From Salinisphaera orenii subsp. orenii MK-B5 (GTDB taxonomy: Bacteria; Pseudomonadota; Gammaproteobacteria; Nevskiales; Salinisphaeraceae), in NCBI RefSeq assembly GCF_003788635.1, contig NZ_AYKH01000009.1:1-64000 (forward strand): 64,000 bases of DNA, written 5' to 3'. The notes below the pieces were generated by a model. That model worked only from the letters and a program-made list of their open reading frames with translations. It was not told the origin of the DNA and did not search any database. The position numbers were made by a program, and so were the translations under genes. Of this stretch, positions 46,653-57,554 are shown piece after piece (position 1 is the first letter of the stretch; every line of letters starts with the position of its first letter).

Positions 46653-48368
46653 TCAGTCGCTGATCCAGGCCACCTCGTAGGGATCGAGGCGGATCGCGCG
46701 GCTGGAGCCGCTGATCTCGGTGGCCGCGGTGACGTTGCGGCGCACCCGCGCCTCCGGCAGGACGTGGACCGGTAGCTGGACCGGACGGTCGGTGACGTTG
46801 TGCACCGCCAGCAGGGTCTGGTCGCCGCGCCGGCGCTGGAGCGCGAACAGCGACGGGCCCAGGTCGACGACCTGCTGCGCGGCTTCGGGATGAAAGGCCG
46901 GCTGGCGCGCGCGGATGGCCAGCAGTCGCTTGAGCCGCGCGAACACCCGGGCGTGCGCGCCGTCGGCGCCGAGCTTGTACTCCAGCTCGCCCATGTCCCA
47001 GCGGCGTCGGTTGATCGAACGGTAGCGCCCGCTGTGCTCCACGCCGGCGCGGTCGTTGTGGGTGGCGGTCAGGCTGTGGAAATACAGCGCCGGGATGCCG
47101 GCCAGCGCCATCGAGATCGCCTGGCTGCAGATGAAGCGGTCCATATGTGCGTTGCTGTCGTGTTCCTCCGGCGCCGCGAGCAGGTCGTAGTAGGCGATGT
47201 TGAGCTCGTAGGGCTGGTGCGAGCCGTCGGCGACCGCGCGCGTGGAGACGAAGCCGCCGCGTTCGCGGGTCGCGTCGACGAGCGTGGTGATGGCCTCGGC
47301 GTCGAGGATGCCTTCCACCGCGCGCAGGCCCACGCCGTCGTGGCTGGCGGTGAAGTTCAGGAAATGACAGCCCTCGGGCAGCGCTGGCAGCGTCTTCGCC
47401 CACGCCGTGAGCGCGCTCGCTTCGCCGGTGAGCAGGGCGTGCGAGGCCAGCGGCGGCAGCGCGAACTGATAGGCCACATGCGCCTCGTCGCCGTCGACGA
47501 GATAGGAGATGTTCTCCGCATGCGGGACGTTGGTCTCGGTGATCAGCTGCACGCCCGGCGCGTAGTGGTCGAGCAGGGCGCGCAGGAACTTGACCAGGCG
47601 ATGCGTCTGCGGCAGGTGGATGCAGGGCGTGCCGAGTTCCTTCCAGAGAAAGGCCACCGCATCCAGGCGCAGCAGCCGGGCGCCCCGGGCCACGTACTCG
47701 AAGATGATGTCGATGAATTCGTCGAGCACCCTCGGGTTGGAGAAATTCAGGTCGATCTGATCCTCCGAGAAGGTCGCCCAGAGATGCCGCGTGCCGCGGG
47801 CGGTGGCGACTTCGGCCAGCAGCGGCGTGCTGCGCGGGCGCACCACCGCGCGCAGGTCGGTCTTCGGATCCACCTCGATGAAATAGTCGCGGCCGGGATC
47901 GGTGTCGCCCAGGTAGTTGGCGAACCACTGGCCCTTGCGGGAGGCGTGGTTGAGCACCAGATCGAACATCAGCGGGTGATCCGCGGCCAGGGCGCTGACG
48001 TCGTCCCAGTCGCCGAGTTCGGGATGGACGGCGCGATAGTCCATGACCGAGAAGCCGTCGTCCGAACTCTCGGGAAAGAACGGCAGGATGTGGATCGCCG
48101 AGATTGCGTCGGCCAGATGCGCGGCCATGAACGCGCGCAGCGTGGCCAGCGGCGATTCCCCCGGACGCTGCACGATGTCGGCATAGGTGATGAGCACGTT
48201 GAAGGCGGCGTCGATCGACGTCTCGCTGGCGATCGGCAGGCCGTGACGCACCGCGGCGGCGGCCGCGGCATCGACGCATTCGGCCGCCGCGCGCTCGCCG
48301 TAGAGCGGGCTCAGCCAGTCCTGGAGGTCGTCGCGGCTCGGCGCCGCGGTTTCATTCGCATCGAGCAT
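46653..48368 (-). CDS. GH13_18 sucrose-phosphorylase-like enzyme, probable glucosylglycerate phosphorylase
   Basis: A 571-residue retaining glycoside phosphorylase of GH13 subfamily 18. The nucleophile is in RLLRLDAVAF (Asp236), the acid/base in LITETNVPH (Glu278) and the stabiliser in NFTASHDGVG (Asp344). The subfamily includes sucrose, sucrose-6-phosphate, glucosylglycerol and glucosylglycerate phosphorylases. Being encoded next to gpgP-gpgS favours glucosylglycerate, which would yield glucose 1-phosphate plus glycerate. ATG at 48368 gives the usual length; a longer frame upstream is not needed. Divergent from mnmG. Confidence 0.85.
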   Translation of the reverse strand: MLDANETAAPSRDDLQDWLSPLYGERAAAECVDAAAAAAVRHGLPIASETSIDAAFNVLITYADIVQRPGESPLATLRAFMAAHLADAISAIHILPFFPESSDDGFSVMDYRAVHPELGDWDDVSALAADHPLMFDLVLNHASRKGQWFANYLGDTDPGRDYFIEVDPKTDLRAVVRPRSTPLLAEVATARGTRHLWATFSEDQIDLNFSNPRVLDEFIDIIFEYVARGARLLRLDAVAFLWKELGTPCIHLPQTHRLVKFLRALLDHYAPGVQLITETNVPHAENISYLVDGDEAHVAYQFALPPLASHALLTGEASALTAWAKTLPALPEGCHFLNFTASHDGVGLRAVEGILDAEAITTLVDATRERGGFVSTRAVADGSHQPYELNIAYYDLLAAPEEHDSNAHMDRFICSQAISMALAGIPALYFHSLTATHNDRAGVEHSGRYRSINRRRWDMGELEYKLGADGAHARVFARLKRLLAIRARQPAFHPEAAQQVVDLGPSLFALQRRRGDQTLLAVHNVTDRPVQLPVHVLPEARVRRNVTAATEISGSSRAIRLDPYEVAWISD

Positions 48369-48476
48369 GCGCCATGTGATCCAAGAGTTGTGCCAGCAGC
48401 CATTATGACGGCCGTCGTGCGGCCTCACGACCGTGGGCGCAGGTCTGCGGCCGCACGTCGCCGCTCCGGGCCCTTG

Positions 48477-48499
48477 ACGGTGCATCGCGGATGCACCGT
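48477..48499. promoter_or_regulatory. Perfect 9 bp inverted repeat in the GH13/mnmG divergent region
   Basis: ACGGTGCAT-CGCGG-ATGCACCGT is a perfect palindrome with a 5 base spacer in the 266 bp divergent gap. It lies 109 bp upstream of the phosphorylase ATG and 136 bp upstream of mnmG. It lacks a T-tract, so an operator is more likely than a terminator. The regulator is unknown. Confidence 0.5.
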
Positions 48500-48540
48500 T
48501 CGCGCGCACGCCGGCTGACAGGCGCGCCCGGCCGGGGCCG

Positions 48541-48570
48541 TTAGGGTCGCCGCGGGCTGGGCGTTATACT
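48541..48570 (+). promoter_or_regulatory. Candidate sigma70 promoter of mnmG
   Basis: A TTAGGG (48541-48546) and TATACT (48565-48570) pair with an 18 base spacer lies 65 bp upstream of the mnmG ATG. The -10 is a good match, the -35 poor. Confidence 0.4.
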
Positions 48571-48634
48571 GTGCGGTCGACTCCAGCCATCGCGCCGGTC
48601 GCGGACCGCGGCCCGGCAGGACGACAACGCCCGC

Positions 48635-50548
48635 ATGAGCAGCCAGACCCATTTCGACGTCATCGTCGTCGGCGGCGGCCACGCCGGCACCGAGGCCGCG
48701 ACCGCGGCCGCCCGGGCCGGCGCGCGCACGCTGCTGCTGACCGACAACATCGAGACCATCGGCCAGATGTCCTGCAACCCGGCCATCGGCGGCATCGGCA
48801 AGGGCCATCTCGTGCGCGAGATCGACGCCCTCGGCGGCGTCATGGGTCGTGCGGCCGATCGCGGCGGGATCCAGTTTCGCCGGCTCAACGCGCGCAAGGG
48901 CCCGGCCGTGCGCGCCACCCGCGCCCAGGCCGACCGCGCGCTCTACAAGGCGGCGGTGCGGTCGATGGTCGAGAACCAGCCGAACCTGCATCTGTTCCAG
49001 CAGTCGGTGGCCGATCTGGTCGTCGACGATCATCGCGTGACCGGCGTGCAGACCGCCATGGGCCTCACGTTCCACGCGCCCGCCGTGGTGCTCACGGTCG
49101 GTACCTTCCTTGGCGGCACCATCCATGTCGGCCACAAGCGCTTCGGCGGCGGTCGCGCCGGGGATGCGCCCTCGAACGCGCTCGCCGAGCGCCTGCGCGC
49201 GCTCGATCTGCCGGTGGGCCGGCTCAAGACCGGCACGCCGCCGCGCATCGACGCCAAGACCATCGACTATGCGCAGCTCGCCGAACAGCCGGGTGACGAC
49301 CCGGCGCCGGTGTTCTCGTTCATGGGCCGGCGCGCCGAGCATCCGCGCCAGGTGAGCTGTCATATCACCTACACCAACGCGCGTACCCACGCGATCATCC
49401 GCGACAACATCGGCGAGTCGGCGATGTACTCGGGCCGGATCGACTCGGTCGGGCCGCGCTACTGCCCGTCGATCGAGGACAAGGTGGTGCGCTTCGCCGA
49501 CAAGGATTCGCACCAGATCTTCATCGAGCCGGAAGGCCTGGAGGCGGCCGAGGTCTATCCGAACGGGATTTCCACCAGCCTGTCGTTCGAGACCCAGCTC
49601 GCCGTGGTGCGCTCGATCGCCGGCTTCGAGAACGCGCATATCACCCGCCCCGGCTATGCGATCGAGTACGACTATTTCGACCCGCGCGCGCTGCGGCCCA
49701 CGCTGGAAACCAAGGCGCTGGCCGGGCTGTACTTCGCCGGCCAGATCAACGGCACCACCGGCTACGAGGAAGCCGCGGCCCAGGGCCTGCTGGCCGGCAT
49801 CAACGCCGCGCGTGCCGTCGCCGGCAAGAATGGCTGGTCGCCGGCGCGTCACGAGGCCTATCTCGGCGTGCTGGTCGACGATCTGGTCACGCGCGGCACG
49901 CTCGAGCCCTATCGCATGTTCACATCCCGGGCCGAACACCGTCTGCTGCTGCGCGAGGACAACGCCGACGCGCGCCTCACGCCGATCGGGCGCGAACTGG
50001 GGCTGGTCGATGACGCCCGCTGGGCGGCCTTCGAGGCCGGGCGTGACGCCGTGGCGGCCGAGCAGGCGCGCCTGGCCGCGATCACGGTCAAGCCGGCGGA
50101 TCTGGGCGCCGACGGCGGCGCGGCGTGGCTGGGCGGCGCGCTCAAGCAGGCCACGGCCGCCGCCGATCTGCTCAAGCGCCCGGGCGTGGATCATGCCCAC
50201 GTGGCTGCGATCGCGTCGGTGGGCGCGCCGGTGCTCGATCATCTCGACGCCGAAGCGGCCGAGGCCGTGTGCGAACAGGTCGAGATCCAGGCCAGGTACG
50301 CGGGTTACATCGATCGCCAGAACGCGGAGATCGACAAGACCCGCGCGCACGAGGCGACGGAGTTGCCCGCCGATCTTGACTACGCGGCCGTGTCCGGGCT
50401 GTCGAACGAGTTGCAGGGCAAGCTCGAGGCCGTGCGCCCGGCCACGCTCGGCCAGGCGGCGCGTATTCCGGGCATGACCCCGGCGGCGGTCTCGCTGCTG
50501 CTGGTGCATCTGAAAAAGACCGGCGCGGCCCTGGCCAAGAGCGCCTAG
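48635..50548 (+). CDS. mnmG: tRNA uridine-5-carboxymethylaminomethyl(34) synthesis enzyme MnmG
   Basis: A 637-residue FAD protein (GidA). The dinucleotide-binding [12 protein letters not shown] is at 10-21, followed by the family signature [23 protein letters not shown] and [12 protein letters not shown]. With MnmE it modifies the wobble uridine of several tRNAs. The C-terminal MnmE-binding domain ([36 protein letters not shown]) is complete. In many gammaproteobacteria it is followed by rsmG and parAB; here it is followed by opp genes, so the usual gidAB linkage is broken. Confidence 0.97.
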   Translation: MSSQTHFDVIVVGGGHAGTEAATAAARAGARTLLLTDNIETIGQMSCNPAIGGIGKGHLVREIDALGGVMGRAADRGGIQFRRLNARKGPAVRATRAQADRALYKAAVRSMVENQPNLHLFQQSVADLVVDDHRVTGVQTAMGLTFHAPAVVLTVGTFLGGTIHVGHKRFGGGRAGDAPSNALAERLRALDLPVGRLKTGTPPRIDAKTIDYAQLAEQPGDDPAPVFSFMGRRAEHPRQVSCHITYTNARTHAIIRDNIGESAMYSGRIDSVGPRYCPSIEDKVVRFADKDSHQIFIEPEGLEAAEVYPNGISTSLSFETQLAVVRSIAGFENAHITRPGYAIEYDYFDPRALRPTLETKALAGLYFAGQINGTTGYEEAAAQGLLAGINAARAVAGKNGWSPARHEAYLGVLVDDLVTRGTLEPYRMFTSRAEHRLLLREDNADARLTPIGRELGLVDDARWAAFEAGRDAVAAEQARLAAITVKPADLGADGGAAWLGGALKQATAAADLLKRPGVDHAHVAAIASVGAPVLDHLDAEAAEAVCEQVEIQARYAGYIDRQNAEIDKTRAHEATELPADLDYAAVSGLSNELQGKLEAVRPATLGQAARIPGMTPAAVSLLLVHLKKTGAALAKSA

Positions 50549-50614
50549 CGGCAGAGCGCGCGCGGCATGTCGTGTAGTCTGGCCGCTGGCCTGCAACCCC
50601 GTTTGGATCGCCCG

Positions 50615-52258
50615 ATGCGCGCTGTTCCGCTTTTCTGCTGGCTGGTGGTGACGTCCCTGCTCCTGGCTGCCTGCGGCGGCGGCGGGGAGGACGAACGGTC
50701 GAGTTTCCCGGTGGAGATCAGTCCCGAGGTCCGCGATGACGGCACCACGGTCTTCCGGCGCGGCAACGGCGCCGAGCCGGGGACGCTGGACCCGCATCAG
50801 GCGCGCGGCGTGCCGGCGGCCAACATCCTGCGTGATCTCTACGAAGGGCTGGTCTCGATCTCGCCGACGGGCGAGGTGGAGCCGGGCAACGCCGCCGACT
50901 GGACGATCAGCGACGACAAGCTGACCTACATCTTCGAGCTGCGGGCCGACGCCCGCTGGTCCAACGGCGAGCCGGTCACCGCGCAGGACTATGTCTACGG
51001 GTTGCGCCGGGCGGTGGATCCGGCCACGGCCTCGCCCTACGCCCAGCTGCACACGCCGATCGAGCACGCCGCGGCGATAATCGACGGTGACCGGCCGCCG
51101 GACAGCCTCGGCGTGCGTGCCGTCGACGACCATCGGCTGGAGATCACGCTCGCCGAGCCCACGCCGTACTTCCTTGGCACGCTGGCCCATCCGAGCAGCT
51201 TTCCGGTCTATGCCCCGGCGGTGGAGGCGCACGGCGACGCCTTCACCCAGCCGGGCAACGCGGTGACCAACGGCGCCTACACCATGGACGCGTGGCGGGT
51301 GAACTCGCGGATCAGCCTGGTCCGCAACGACGCCTACTGGGACGACGCCGACACCGCGATCGATCGCGTCGAGTACTACCCGATCGTGGACGCCAATTCC
51401 GAGCTGTCGCGCTATCAGGCCGGCGAGCTCGACTGGGCGTCGATGATCCCGCCGTCGCGGCTGGACGCCGCCCGGGAGCACATACCCGACCAGTTGCAGA
51501 TCGAGCCCACTCTGGGCGTGTACTACTACGGGCTGAACGTGCGGCGGGCGCCCTTCAAGGACGCGCCCGAGTTGCGCCAGGCCCTGTCGATGGCCATCGA
51601 CCGCGAGGTCATCGTCGACAAGATCACCCGTGGCGGCGAGATCCCGGCCTACGGCTGGATCCCGCCGGCGGTCGACGGCTACGAAGGCGCGCGCTTCGAA
51701 TGGGCCGATCTGCCGGCGGACGAACGCGAGGCGCGGGCCCGGGCACTCTACCGCGAGGCCGGCTATTCCGAGGACGAGCCGCTGCAGGTGGAGATCCGCT
51801 ACAACAGCAACGAAGCCAACAAAAAGATCGCCTCGGTGATTCAGGCGATGTGGCGGAGCGTGCTCGGCGCGGAAGTCGAACTGCGCAACGAGGAATGGAA
51901 GGTGTTTCTGGACGCGGTCCGCAGCGGCCGCGACACCGAGGCCTACCGGCTGGCCTGGATCGGCGACTACGACGACCCCAACACCTTTTTCGAACTGATG
52001 AATTCCGATTTCGGCCTGAACGGCACCGGCTACGCCAGCGATGCCTACGATCGGCTGCAGGAGAAACAGGCGCACATGCCCGACGGCGCCGAGCGCGACG
52101 AGGTCATGCATGCCGCCGAGGCGCGGCTGCTCGCCGACAGCCCGGTGATCCCGATCTATTTCTATACCAGCAAGTATCTGGTCAAGCCCTATGTGACCGG
52201 CTTCGAGGGCAATCCGCTGGATATCTACTACAGCAAGGATCTGGCGATCGAACCGTGA
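50615..52258 (+). CDS. oppA: Oligopeptide ABC transporter substrate-binding lipoprotein
   Basis: A 547-residue SBP_bac_5 protein with lipobox LLLAAC (Cys20). TLDPHQARGVPAANILRDLYEGL near 65-85 and YIFELRADARWSNGEPVTAQDYVY are the family signatures; NDAYWDD and YGLNVRRAPFKD follow. It binds peptides, as in OppA/MppA, and may recycle murein peptides. Unlike E. coli OppA it is a lipoprotein. It is first in the opp operon, with oppB starting 20 bp downstream. Confidence 0.92.
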   Translation: MRAVPLFCWLVVTSLLLAACGGGGEDERSSFPVEISPEVRDDGTTVFRRGNGAEPGTLDPHQARGVPAANILRDLYEGLVSISPTGEVEPGNAADWTISDDKLTYIFELRADARWSNGEPVTAQDYVYGLRRAVDPATASPYAQLHTPIEHAAAIIDGDRPPDSLGVRAVDDHRLEITLAEPTPYFLGTLAHPSSFPVYAPAVEAHGDAFTQPGNAVTNGAYTMDAWRVNSRISLVRNDAYWDDADTAIDRVEYYPIVDANSELSRYQAGELDWASMIPPSRLDAAREHIPDQLQIEPTLGVYYYGLNVRRAPFKDAPELRQALSMAIDREVIVDKITRGGEIPAYGWIPPAVDGYEGARFEWADLPADEREARARALYREAGYSEDEPLQVEIRYNSNEANKKIASVIQAMWRSVLGAEVELRNEEWKVFLDAVRSGRDTEAYRLAWIGDYDDPNTFFELMNSDFGLNGTGYASDAYDRLQEKQAHMPDGAERDEVMHAAEARLLADSPVIPIYFYTSKYLVKPYVTGFEGNPLDIYYSKDLAIEP

Positions 52259-52277
52259 TGCGGCAGGGACTGCGCTG

Positions 52278-53195
52278 ATGCTCGGCTATACGCTGCGCCG
52301 GCTCGCCGGCGCCGTGCCCACCCTGTTCATCCTGCTCACGCTGGCGTTCGTGATGATGCGCGCCGCGCCCGGCGGGCCGTTCGACGGCGATCGTGAGCTG
52401 CCGCCGCAGGTGCGCGCGAATCTGGAGGCGAAGTACCATCTCGACGAGTCGTTGTATGTCCAGTACGGGCGCTATCTCTGGGACGTCGCCCGCTTCGATT
52501 TCGGCCCCTCGTTCCAGTATCGCGACGTCAGCGTGAACGATCTGATCGCCTCCGGGTTCCCGGTTTCGGCCACCCTCGGGGCGGCGTCGCTGGCCTTCGC
52601 GCTGATCCTCGGCGTGCCCCTGGGCATGGCCGCGGCCCTGCGCCAGAACGGCGCGGTCGACTACACCGCGATGACCGCGGCGATGCTCGGCATCTCCATC
52701 CCCAACTTCGTGCTCGCGCCGCTGATGATCCTCGTGTTCGCGGTCTACAACGACTGGCTGCCGGCCGGCGGGCTCGGCGGCTGGCAGCACTACGTCATGC
52801 CGGTGATCGCACTGGGCACGGCGATGATGGCCTATGTGGCCCGGCTCGCGCGGGCATCGATGATCGAGGTCATGCGCTCGAACCACGTGCGCACCGCCCG
52901 CGCCAAGGGGCTGTCGGCGGCGCGGGTGGTCTGGGTGCACGCGCTGCCGGCCGCCCTGACGCCGATCGTGTCGTTCCTCGGCCCGGCCGCGGCCGGCATC
53001 ATCACCGGTTCCGTGGTCATTGAGACGATCTTCGGCATTCCGGGGCTGGGGCAGTTCTTCGTCTCCGGGGCGCTCAACCGCGACTACACGCTGGTGATGG
53101 GCGTGGTGCTGTTCTACGGCATCCTCATCGTCGGCTTCAATCTGCTGGTCGATCTGCTCTACGGCTGGCTCGACCCGCGGGTCGCCTACCGATGA
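52278..53195 (+). CDS. oppB: Oligopeptide ABC transporter permease OppB
   Basis: A 305-residue permease with six helices. The opening GYTLRRLAGAVPTLFILLTLAFVMMR, GPSFQYRDVSVNDLIASGFPVSATLG and the EAA-type loop RTARAKGLSAARVVWVHALP are typical of the DppB/OppB family. It forms the channel with OppC. It overlaps oppC by four bases (ATGA). Confidence 0.95.
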   Translation: MLGYTLRRLAGAVPTLFILLTLAFVMMRAAPGGPFDGDRELPPQVRANLEAKYHLDESLYVQYGRYLWDVARFDFGPSFQYRDVSVNDLIASGFPVSATLGAASLAFALILGVPLGMAAALRQNGAVDYTAMTAAMLGISIPNFVLAPLMILVFAVYNDWLPAGGLGGWQHYVMPVIALGTAMMAYVARLARASMIEVMRSNHVRTARAKGLSAARVVWVHALPAALTPIVSFLGPAAAGIITGSVVIETIFGIPGLGQFFVSGALNRDYTLVMGVVLFYGILIVGFNLLVDLLYGWLDPRVAYR

Positions 53196-54076
53196 ACGCC
53201 CGCGCCGAGACGCTCGAGCGGGCCGTGCGCGGGCGCAGTCTCTGGCGCGATGCGCTGGTGCGGCTGCGGGCCAATCGCGCTGCGATCGCCTCGCTGGCGG
53301 TGCTGGGCGTGATCGTGGCCGCCTGCGTGGCCGGGCCGTGGTTCTCGCCGCACGACCATTTCACCCAGGACTACGGCGCGATCTGGGTCGAGCCCGGCCT
53401 GACCGACGCCCACTGGTTCGGCACCGATAGCCTGGGCCGCGATCTGTTCGTGCGCGCGCTCGAGGGCGGGCGCATGTCCTTGCTGATCGGGCTGGTGGCG
53501 ACGCTGGTGAGTCTGGTCATCGGCGTGGTCTACGGCGCCACTGCCGGCTATCTCGGCGGCCGGGTGGACGGGGTGATGATGCGCATCGTCGACATCCTCT
53601 ACGCCATGCCGTTCCTGTTCTTCGTGATCCTGCTGATGGTGTTCTTCGGCCGCAACATCCTGCTCATCTTCGTTGCGATCGGCGCGATCAACTGGCTGGA
53701 CATGGCGCGCATCGTCCGCGGCCAGACGCTGGCGCTCAAGGGCCAGCCCTTCATCGAGGCCGCGCGCATGGCCGGGGCGCCGGCGCCCGCGATCATCGCC
53801 CGCCACATCGTGCCCAACCTGCTCGGCGTGGTGGCGGTCTACATCACCCTCACGATCCCGCAGGTGATCCTGTTCGAGTCGTTTTTGAGCTTTCTGGGCC
53901 TGGGCGTGGCCGAGCCGGCCACCTCCTGGGGCGCGCTGATCAAGGACGGCGCCGACGAGATGGGCCGGGCGCCGTGGCTGCTGGTGGTGCCGGCGGTGCT
54001 GCTGGCGGCGACGCTGTTCTGCTTCAACTTCATCGGCGACGGGCTGCGCGACGCGCTCGATCCGAAAGACCGCTGA
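53192..54076 (+). CDS. oppC: Oligopeptide ABC transporter permease OppC
   Basis: A 294-residue permease with the OppC/DppC layout: N-terminal helix after LWRDALVRLRANRAAIASL, HWFGTDSLGRDLFVRALEGGR, and the EAA loop FIEAARMAGAPAPAIIARHI. Partner of OppB. oppD starts 20 bp downstream. Confidence 0.95.
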   Translation: MNARAETLERAVRGRSLWRDALVRLRANRAAIASLAVLGVIVAACVAGPWFSPHDHFTQDYGAIWVEPGLTDAHWFGTDSLGRDLFVRALEGGRMSLLIGLVATLVSLVIGVVYGATAGYLGGRVDGVMMRIVDILYAMPFLFFVILLMVFFGRNILLIFVAIGAINWLDMARIVRGQTLALKGQPFIEAARMAGAPAPAIIARHIVPNLLGVVAVYITLTIPQVILFESFLSFLGLGVAEPATSWGALIKDGADEMGRAPWLLVVPAVLLAATLFCFNFIGDGLRDALDPKDR

Positions 54077-54096
54077 GCCGCGGTTAGACTGGCGCC

Positions 54097-54905
<809 letters not shown>

Positions 54906-54909
<4 letters not shown>

Positions 54910-56357
54910 CCGGGATCTCGGCCGAGTTCGTCGACGCCCTGCAGTTCTGGGCCACGGTCATCATCGTGGTCGGCAGCGCCCTGGCGGCGGCGATCCACGC
55001 CCTGCTCACCCGCGAGACGCCCAGCGGCGCCTTCGGCTGGATCGGCGTCTCGCTACTGTTTCCGCCGGTCGGGCCGCTGCTCTACTACATGTTCGGCATC
55101 AACCGCGTGCGCATCCGGGCGCGGCGGCTGGATCGCGCCTCGCGGCACGGTCTCGGCGCGCACCAGCCGGGCGCCAACGCGCCGCTGCGCGACTACAGCG
55201 CCTTTCTGGACCCGCGTCGCTACGGCCTGGCCGCGGCCGGCGACCGGCTTTCGGCCTGGCCGATCGTGCCCGGCAACGACGTCGCCGTGCTGCACAACGG
55301 CGAGGCCGCCTATCCGCCCATGCTCGAGGCCATCGAACGGGCGACGCGCTTCGTCTACATGACCACCTACATCCTCGAGACCAACACCGTGGGCCGGCGT
55401 TTCATCACGGCGCTGGGACGGGCCGCGGCCCGCGGCGTGGATGTGCGGGTGCTCATCGACGGCGTCGGCGAATACTACGCCTGGCCCGGCCGTCGCGCGG
55501 TGGCCCTGCTGCGCCGCGAAGGCGTGCAGGCCGCGCGTTTCCTGCCGCCGCGCCTGATCCCGCCGTCGCTGCAGCTCAACCTGCGCAACCACCGCAAGAT
55601 TCTGGTCACCGACGCCGGCTTGGCGTTCACCGGCGGCATGAACATCGGCGACCGGCACATGGTCACCGAGACCGGCGGCACCGCCGACCTGCAGTTCCGG
55701 CTGGCCGGCCCGGTCGTGCGCCAGATCGAGGCCGTGTTCCTCTCCGACTGGGCGTTCGCCACCGGGCGCCAGAGCGGGGTGAGCCGGCGCCGCATCGCCG
55801 CCAACGGGAGCGCCGCCTGCCGTACGGTCGAGAACGGGCCGACGCGCGACACCGAGCGTCTGGCCACGCTGCTGGCCACCGCGGTGACCAGCGCCCGCGA
55901 GCGGGTGCTGATCATGACGCCGTACTTCCTGCCCGGCCCGGCGCTGATCGGCGCCCTGCAGGCCGCGGCCCTGCGCGGCCTGGACGTGTCGATCGTGCTG
56001 CCCGAGCGCAACAACCTGCCGTTCGTGGCCTGGGCCGCGCGCCACGGGCTCGGCGAGCTGCTAGCCCGCGGCGTGCGCATCTATCATCGGCCGCCGCCGT
56101 TCGCGCACACCAAGCTGTTCGTGGTCGACGACGACTACGCGCTGGTCGGCTCGCCCAATCTCGATCCGCGCAGCCTGCGCCTGAACTTCGAGCTGGCGGT
56201 CGAGATCTTCGATACGGCCGCGGTGGCGCGGCTGGCCGAACACCTGCGCGACACGCGCGCGGACAGCCGTCGCTATACCCTGGCCGATCTGAGACGCCGT
56301 CGCTGGCCGGCCCGGCTGCGCGACTCCTTCTTCTGGCTGTTCTCGCCCTATCTCTAG
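54906..56357 (+). CDS. clsA: Cardiolipin synthase A (two PLD/HKD domains)
   Basis: A 483-residue membrane enzyme starting at GTG in the oppD stop. Two N-terminal helices (about 10-32 and 44-64) precede two phospholipase D motifs: HRKILVTD (His229, Lys231, Asp236) and HTKLFVVD (His401, Lys403, Asp408), the latter followed by GSPNLDPRSLRLNFE. It joins two phosphatidylglycerols to make cardiolipin. Translational coupling to oppD is odd for a lipid enzyme and suggests a rearranged operon. Its TAG stop is fused to repeat copy D. Confidence 0.93.
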
Positions 56358-56651
56358 GGGCTGTCAACACTTCATGTGAGCCGGCGCCAAGCGCTTCCTG
56401 AAGATCGACTATAGGCGGCAGGACGAGGCGCCGTGCGCGCCGCGGAGTCACTCGGCGCCGGCGTGCGACAGCGCTGGATTGCCGTATCCCGGTCGTTTCA
56501 TGGGGCGCTCGTCTTCGGGGTCGGCCGCCCGTGAAACAACCATGCGTGCGCTGCGGCGTTGTCAGTCTGGATCGTGGCGCGCCACGATCGGCGACCCGCG
56601 CACGAGATGCGGTCTCAAACGCGGCGCTCTTATGAAGCGCTGACAGGCCTT
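56356..56651 (+). repeat. MITE-like dispersed element, copy D (reference copy)
   Basis: A 295 bp element with the best-preserved ends: left GGGGCTGTCAACACTTCATG and right, reversed, AGGCCTGTCAGCGCTTCATA, agreeing in 15 of 20 positions and continuing with GAGC in both. The outer flanks are TA on both sides, suggesting a TA target duplication. Both ends coincide with stop codons: TAG of clsA on the left and TAA of the convergent endonuclease-like gene on the right. Core words shared with copy B are CCAAGCGCTTCCTGAA, CGCCCGTGAAACAACCATG (one mismatch) and GTCTGGATCGTGG. Confidence 0.88.
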
Positions 56652-57486
56652 AGCCGGCCGGGCGGTCGGCCGCTGGCGCCGGCCGCGCCGCGCCCGGGAA
56701 CGCCGCAGCCAGCCGCGGCGGCAGGGCGATGCGCATGTGCACCGGCCGGTGGTCCGAGAGCACGGCGTCGATCACGCCGGCGTCCACGACCTCGAGGCCG
56801 GGCGAGGTCAGGATATGGTCGATGCCCCGGCGCGGCCGCCAGCTCGGGAATGTCGGCAGGTTCGCCTCGTGGACGCGCAGGCCGCTGCGCGCCAGGACCG
56901 GATCGGCGATCAGGGCCGCGGCGCTGCAGTTGGTGTCGCCCATGACCAGGACCGGGTCGTGGCCGTCCACCAGCTCGCAGATTGCCGCCAGCTGCTGGGC
57001 CCGGCTGCCGGCGCCCAGGGCCAGATGGGTGATGACCACGGTCAGCGCATTGCCCGGCTCGCCGAAGCGCGCGAGCAGGGCGCCGCGCCCCGGCAGCCGC
57101 CCCGGCAGCTTGTGTTCGCTGACCTCGAAGGGCTGGAAGCGGCTGATCAGCCCGAGACCGTGCTGGGCGACGCGGCCGAGGTCGCGATTGACCTGCACCC
57201 GCCAGTAGCCGAAGCCGGCCTGCTCGGCGAGCTGCTCGATCTGATTGCGATAGCCGCTGCGGCGGCTGCCGGCGTCGATCTCCTGCAGGCCGATGATGTC
57301 GTGGCCGACGAGCAGCTCGCCGATACGCTCGAGATTGTCGCGCACCTGCTGGCTGGGCAGCACATGCCGCCAGCCGCGGGTCACGTATTCGCGATAGCGC
57401 CGGGTGCCCACGCCGACCTGCATGTTGAAACTGAGAACGGACAGACGGCTCGGAGCGTCAGCGGGCGGCATCGCGCGGGGCGGCAT
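56650..57486 (-). CDS. Endonuclease/exonuclease/phosphatase (EEP) family protein
   Basis: A 278-residue metal-dependent hydrolase of the exonuclease III / DNase I / sphingomyelinase fold. Motifs are SVLSFNMQVG, GLQEID, GDTNCSAAAL, GIDHILTS and the catalytic SDHRPVHM. No signal peptide is evident, so a cytoplasmic nuclease or phosphodiesterase is possible; some relatives adjoin clsA genes in other bacteria, hinting at lipid metabolism. It is inverted inside the opp region. Its TAA stop touches repeat copy D. Start 57486, or 57471 at a second ATG. Confidence 0.87.
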   Translation of the reverse strand: MPPRAMPPADAPSRLSVLSFNMQVGVGTRRYREYVTRGWRHVLPSQQVRDNLERIGELLVGHDIIGLQEIDAGSRRSGYRNQIEQLAEQAGFGYWRVQVNRDLGRVAQHGLGLISRFQPFEVSEHKLPGRLPGRGALLARFGEPGNALTVVITHLALGAGSRAQQLAAICELVDGHDPVLVMGDTNCSAAALIADPVLARSGLRVHEANLPTFPSWRPRRGIDHILTSPGLEVVDAGVIDAVLSDHRPVHMRIALPPRLAAAFPGAARPAPAADRPAG

Positions 57487-57554
57487 CGTTGGGCGAATCC
57501 ACGACCGCAGCGTACCATCGGGTTCGGTTTCACGCCCCGGGGTATGGGCCAGGC

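Noticed and set aside
48425-52111. A 1228-residue open frame on the minus strand across mnmG and oppA, and similar very long antisense frames (for example 2897-6025 and 60489-63521)
   Set aside because: These are opposite a well-supported gene and show the repetitive Arg/Ala/Gly/His composition expected of antisense frames in GC-rich DNA. No family motif or ribosome site supports them.
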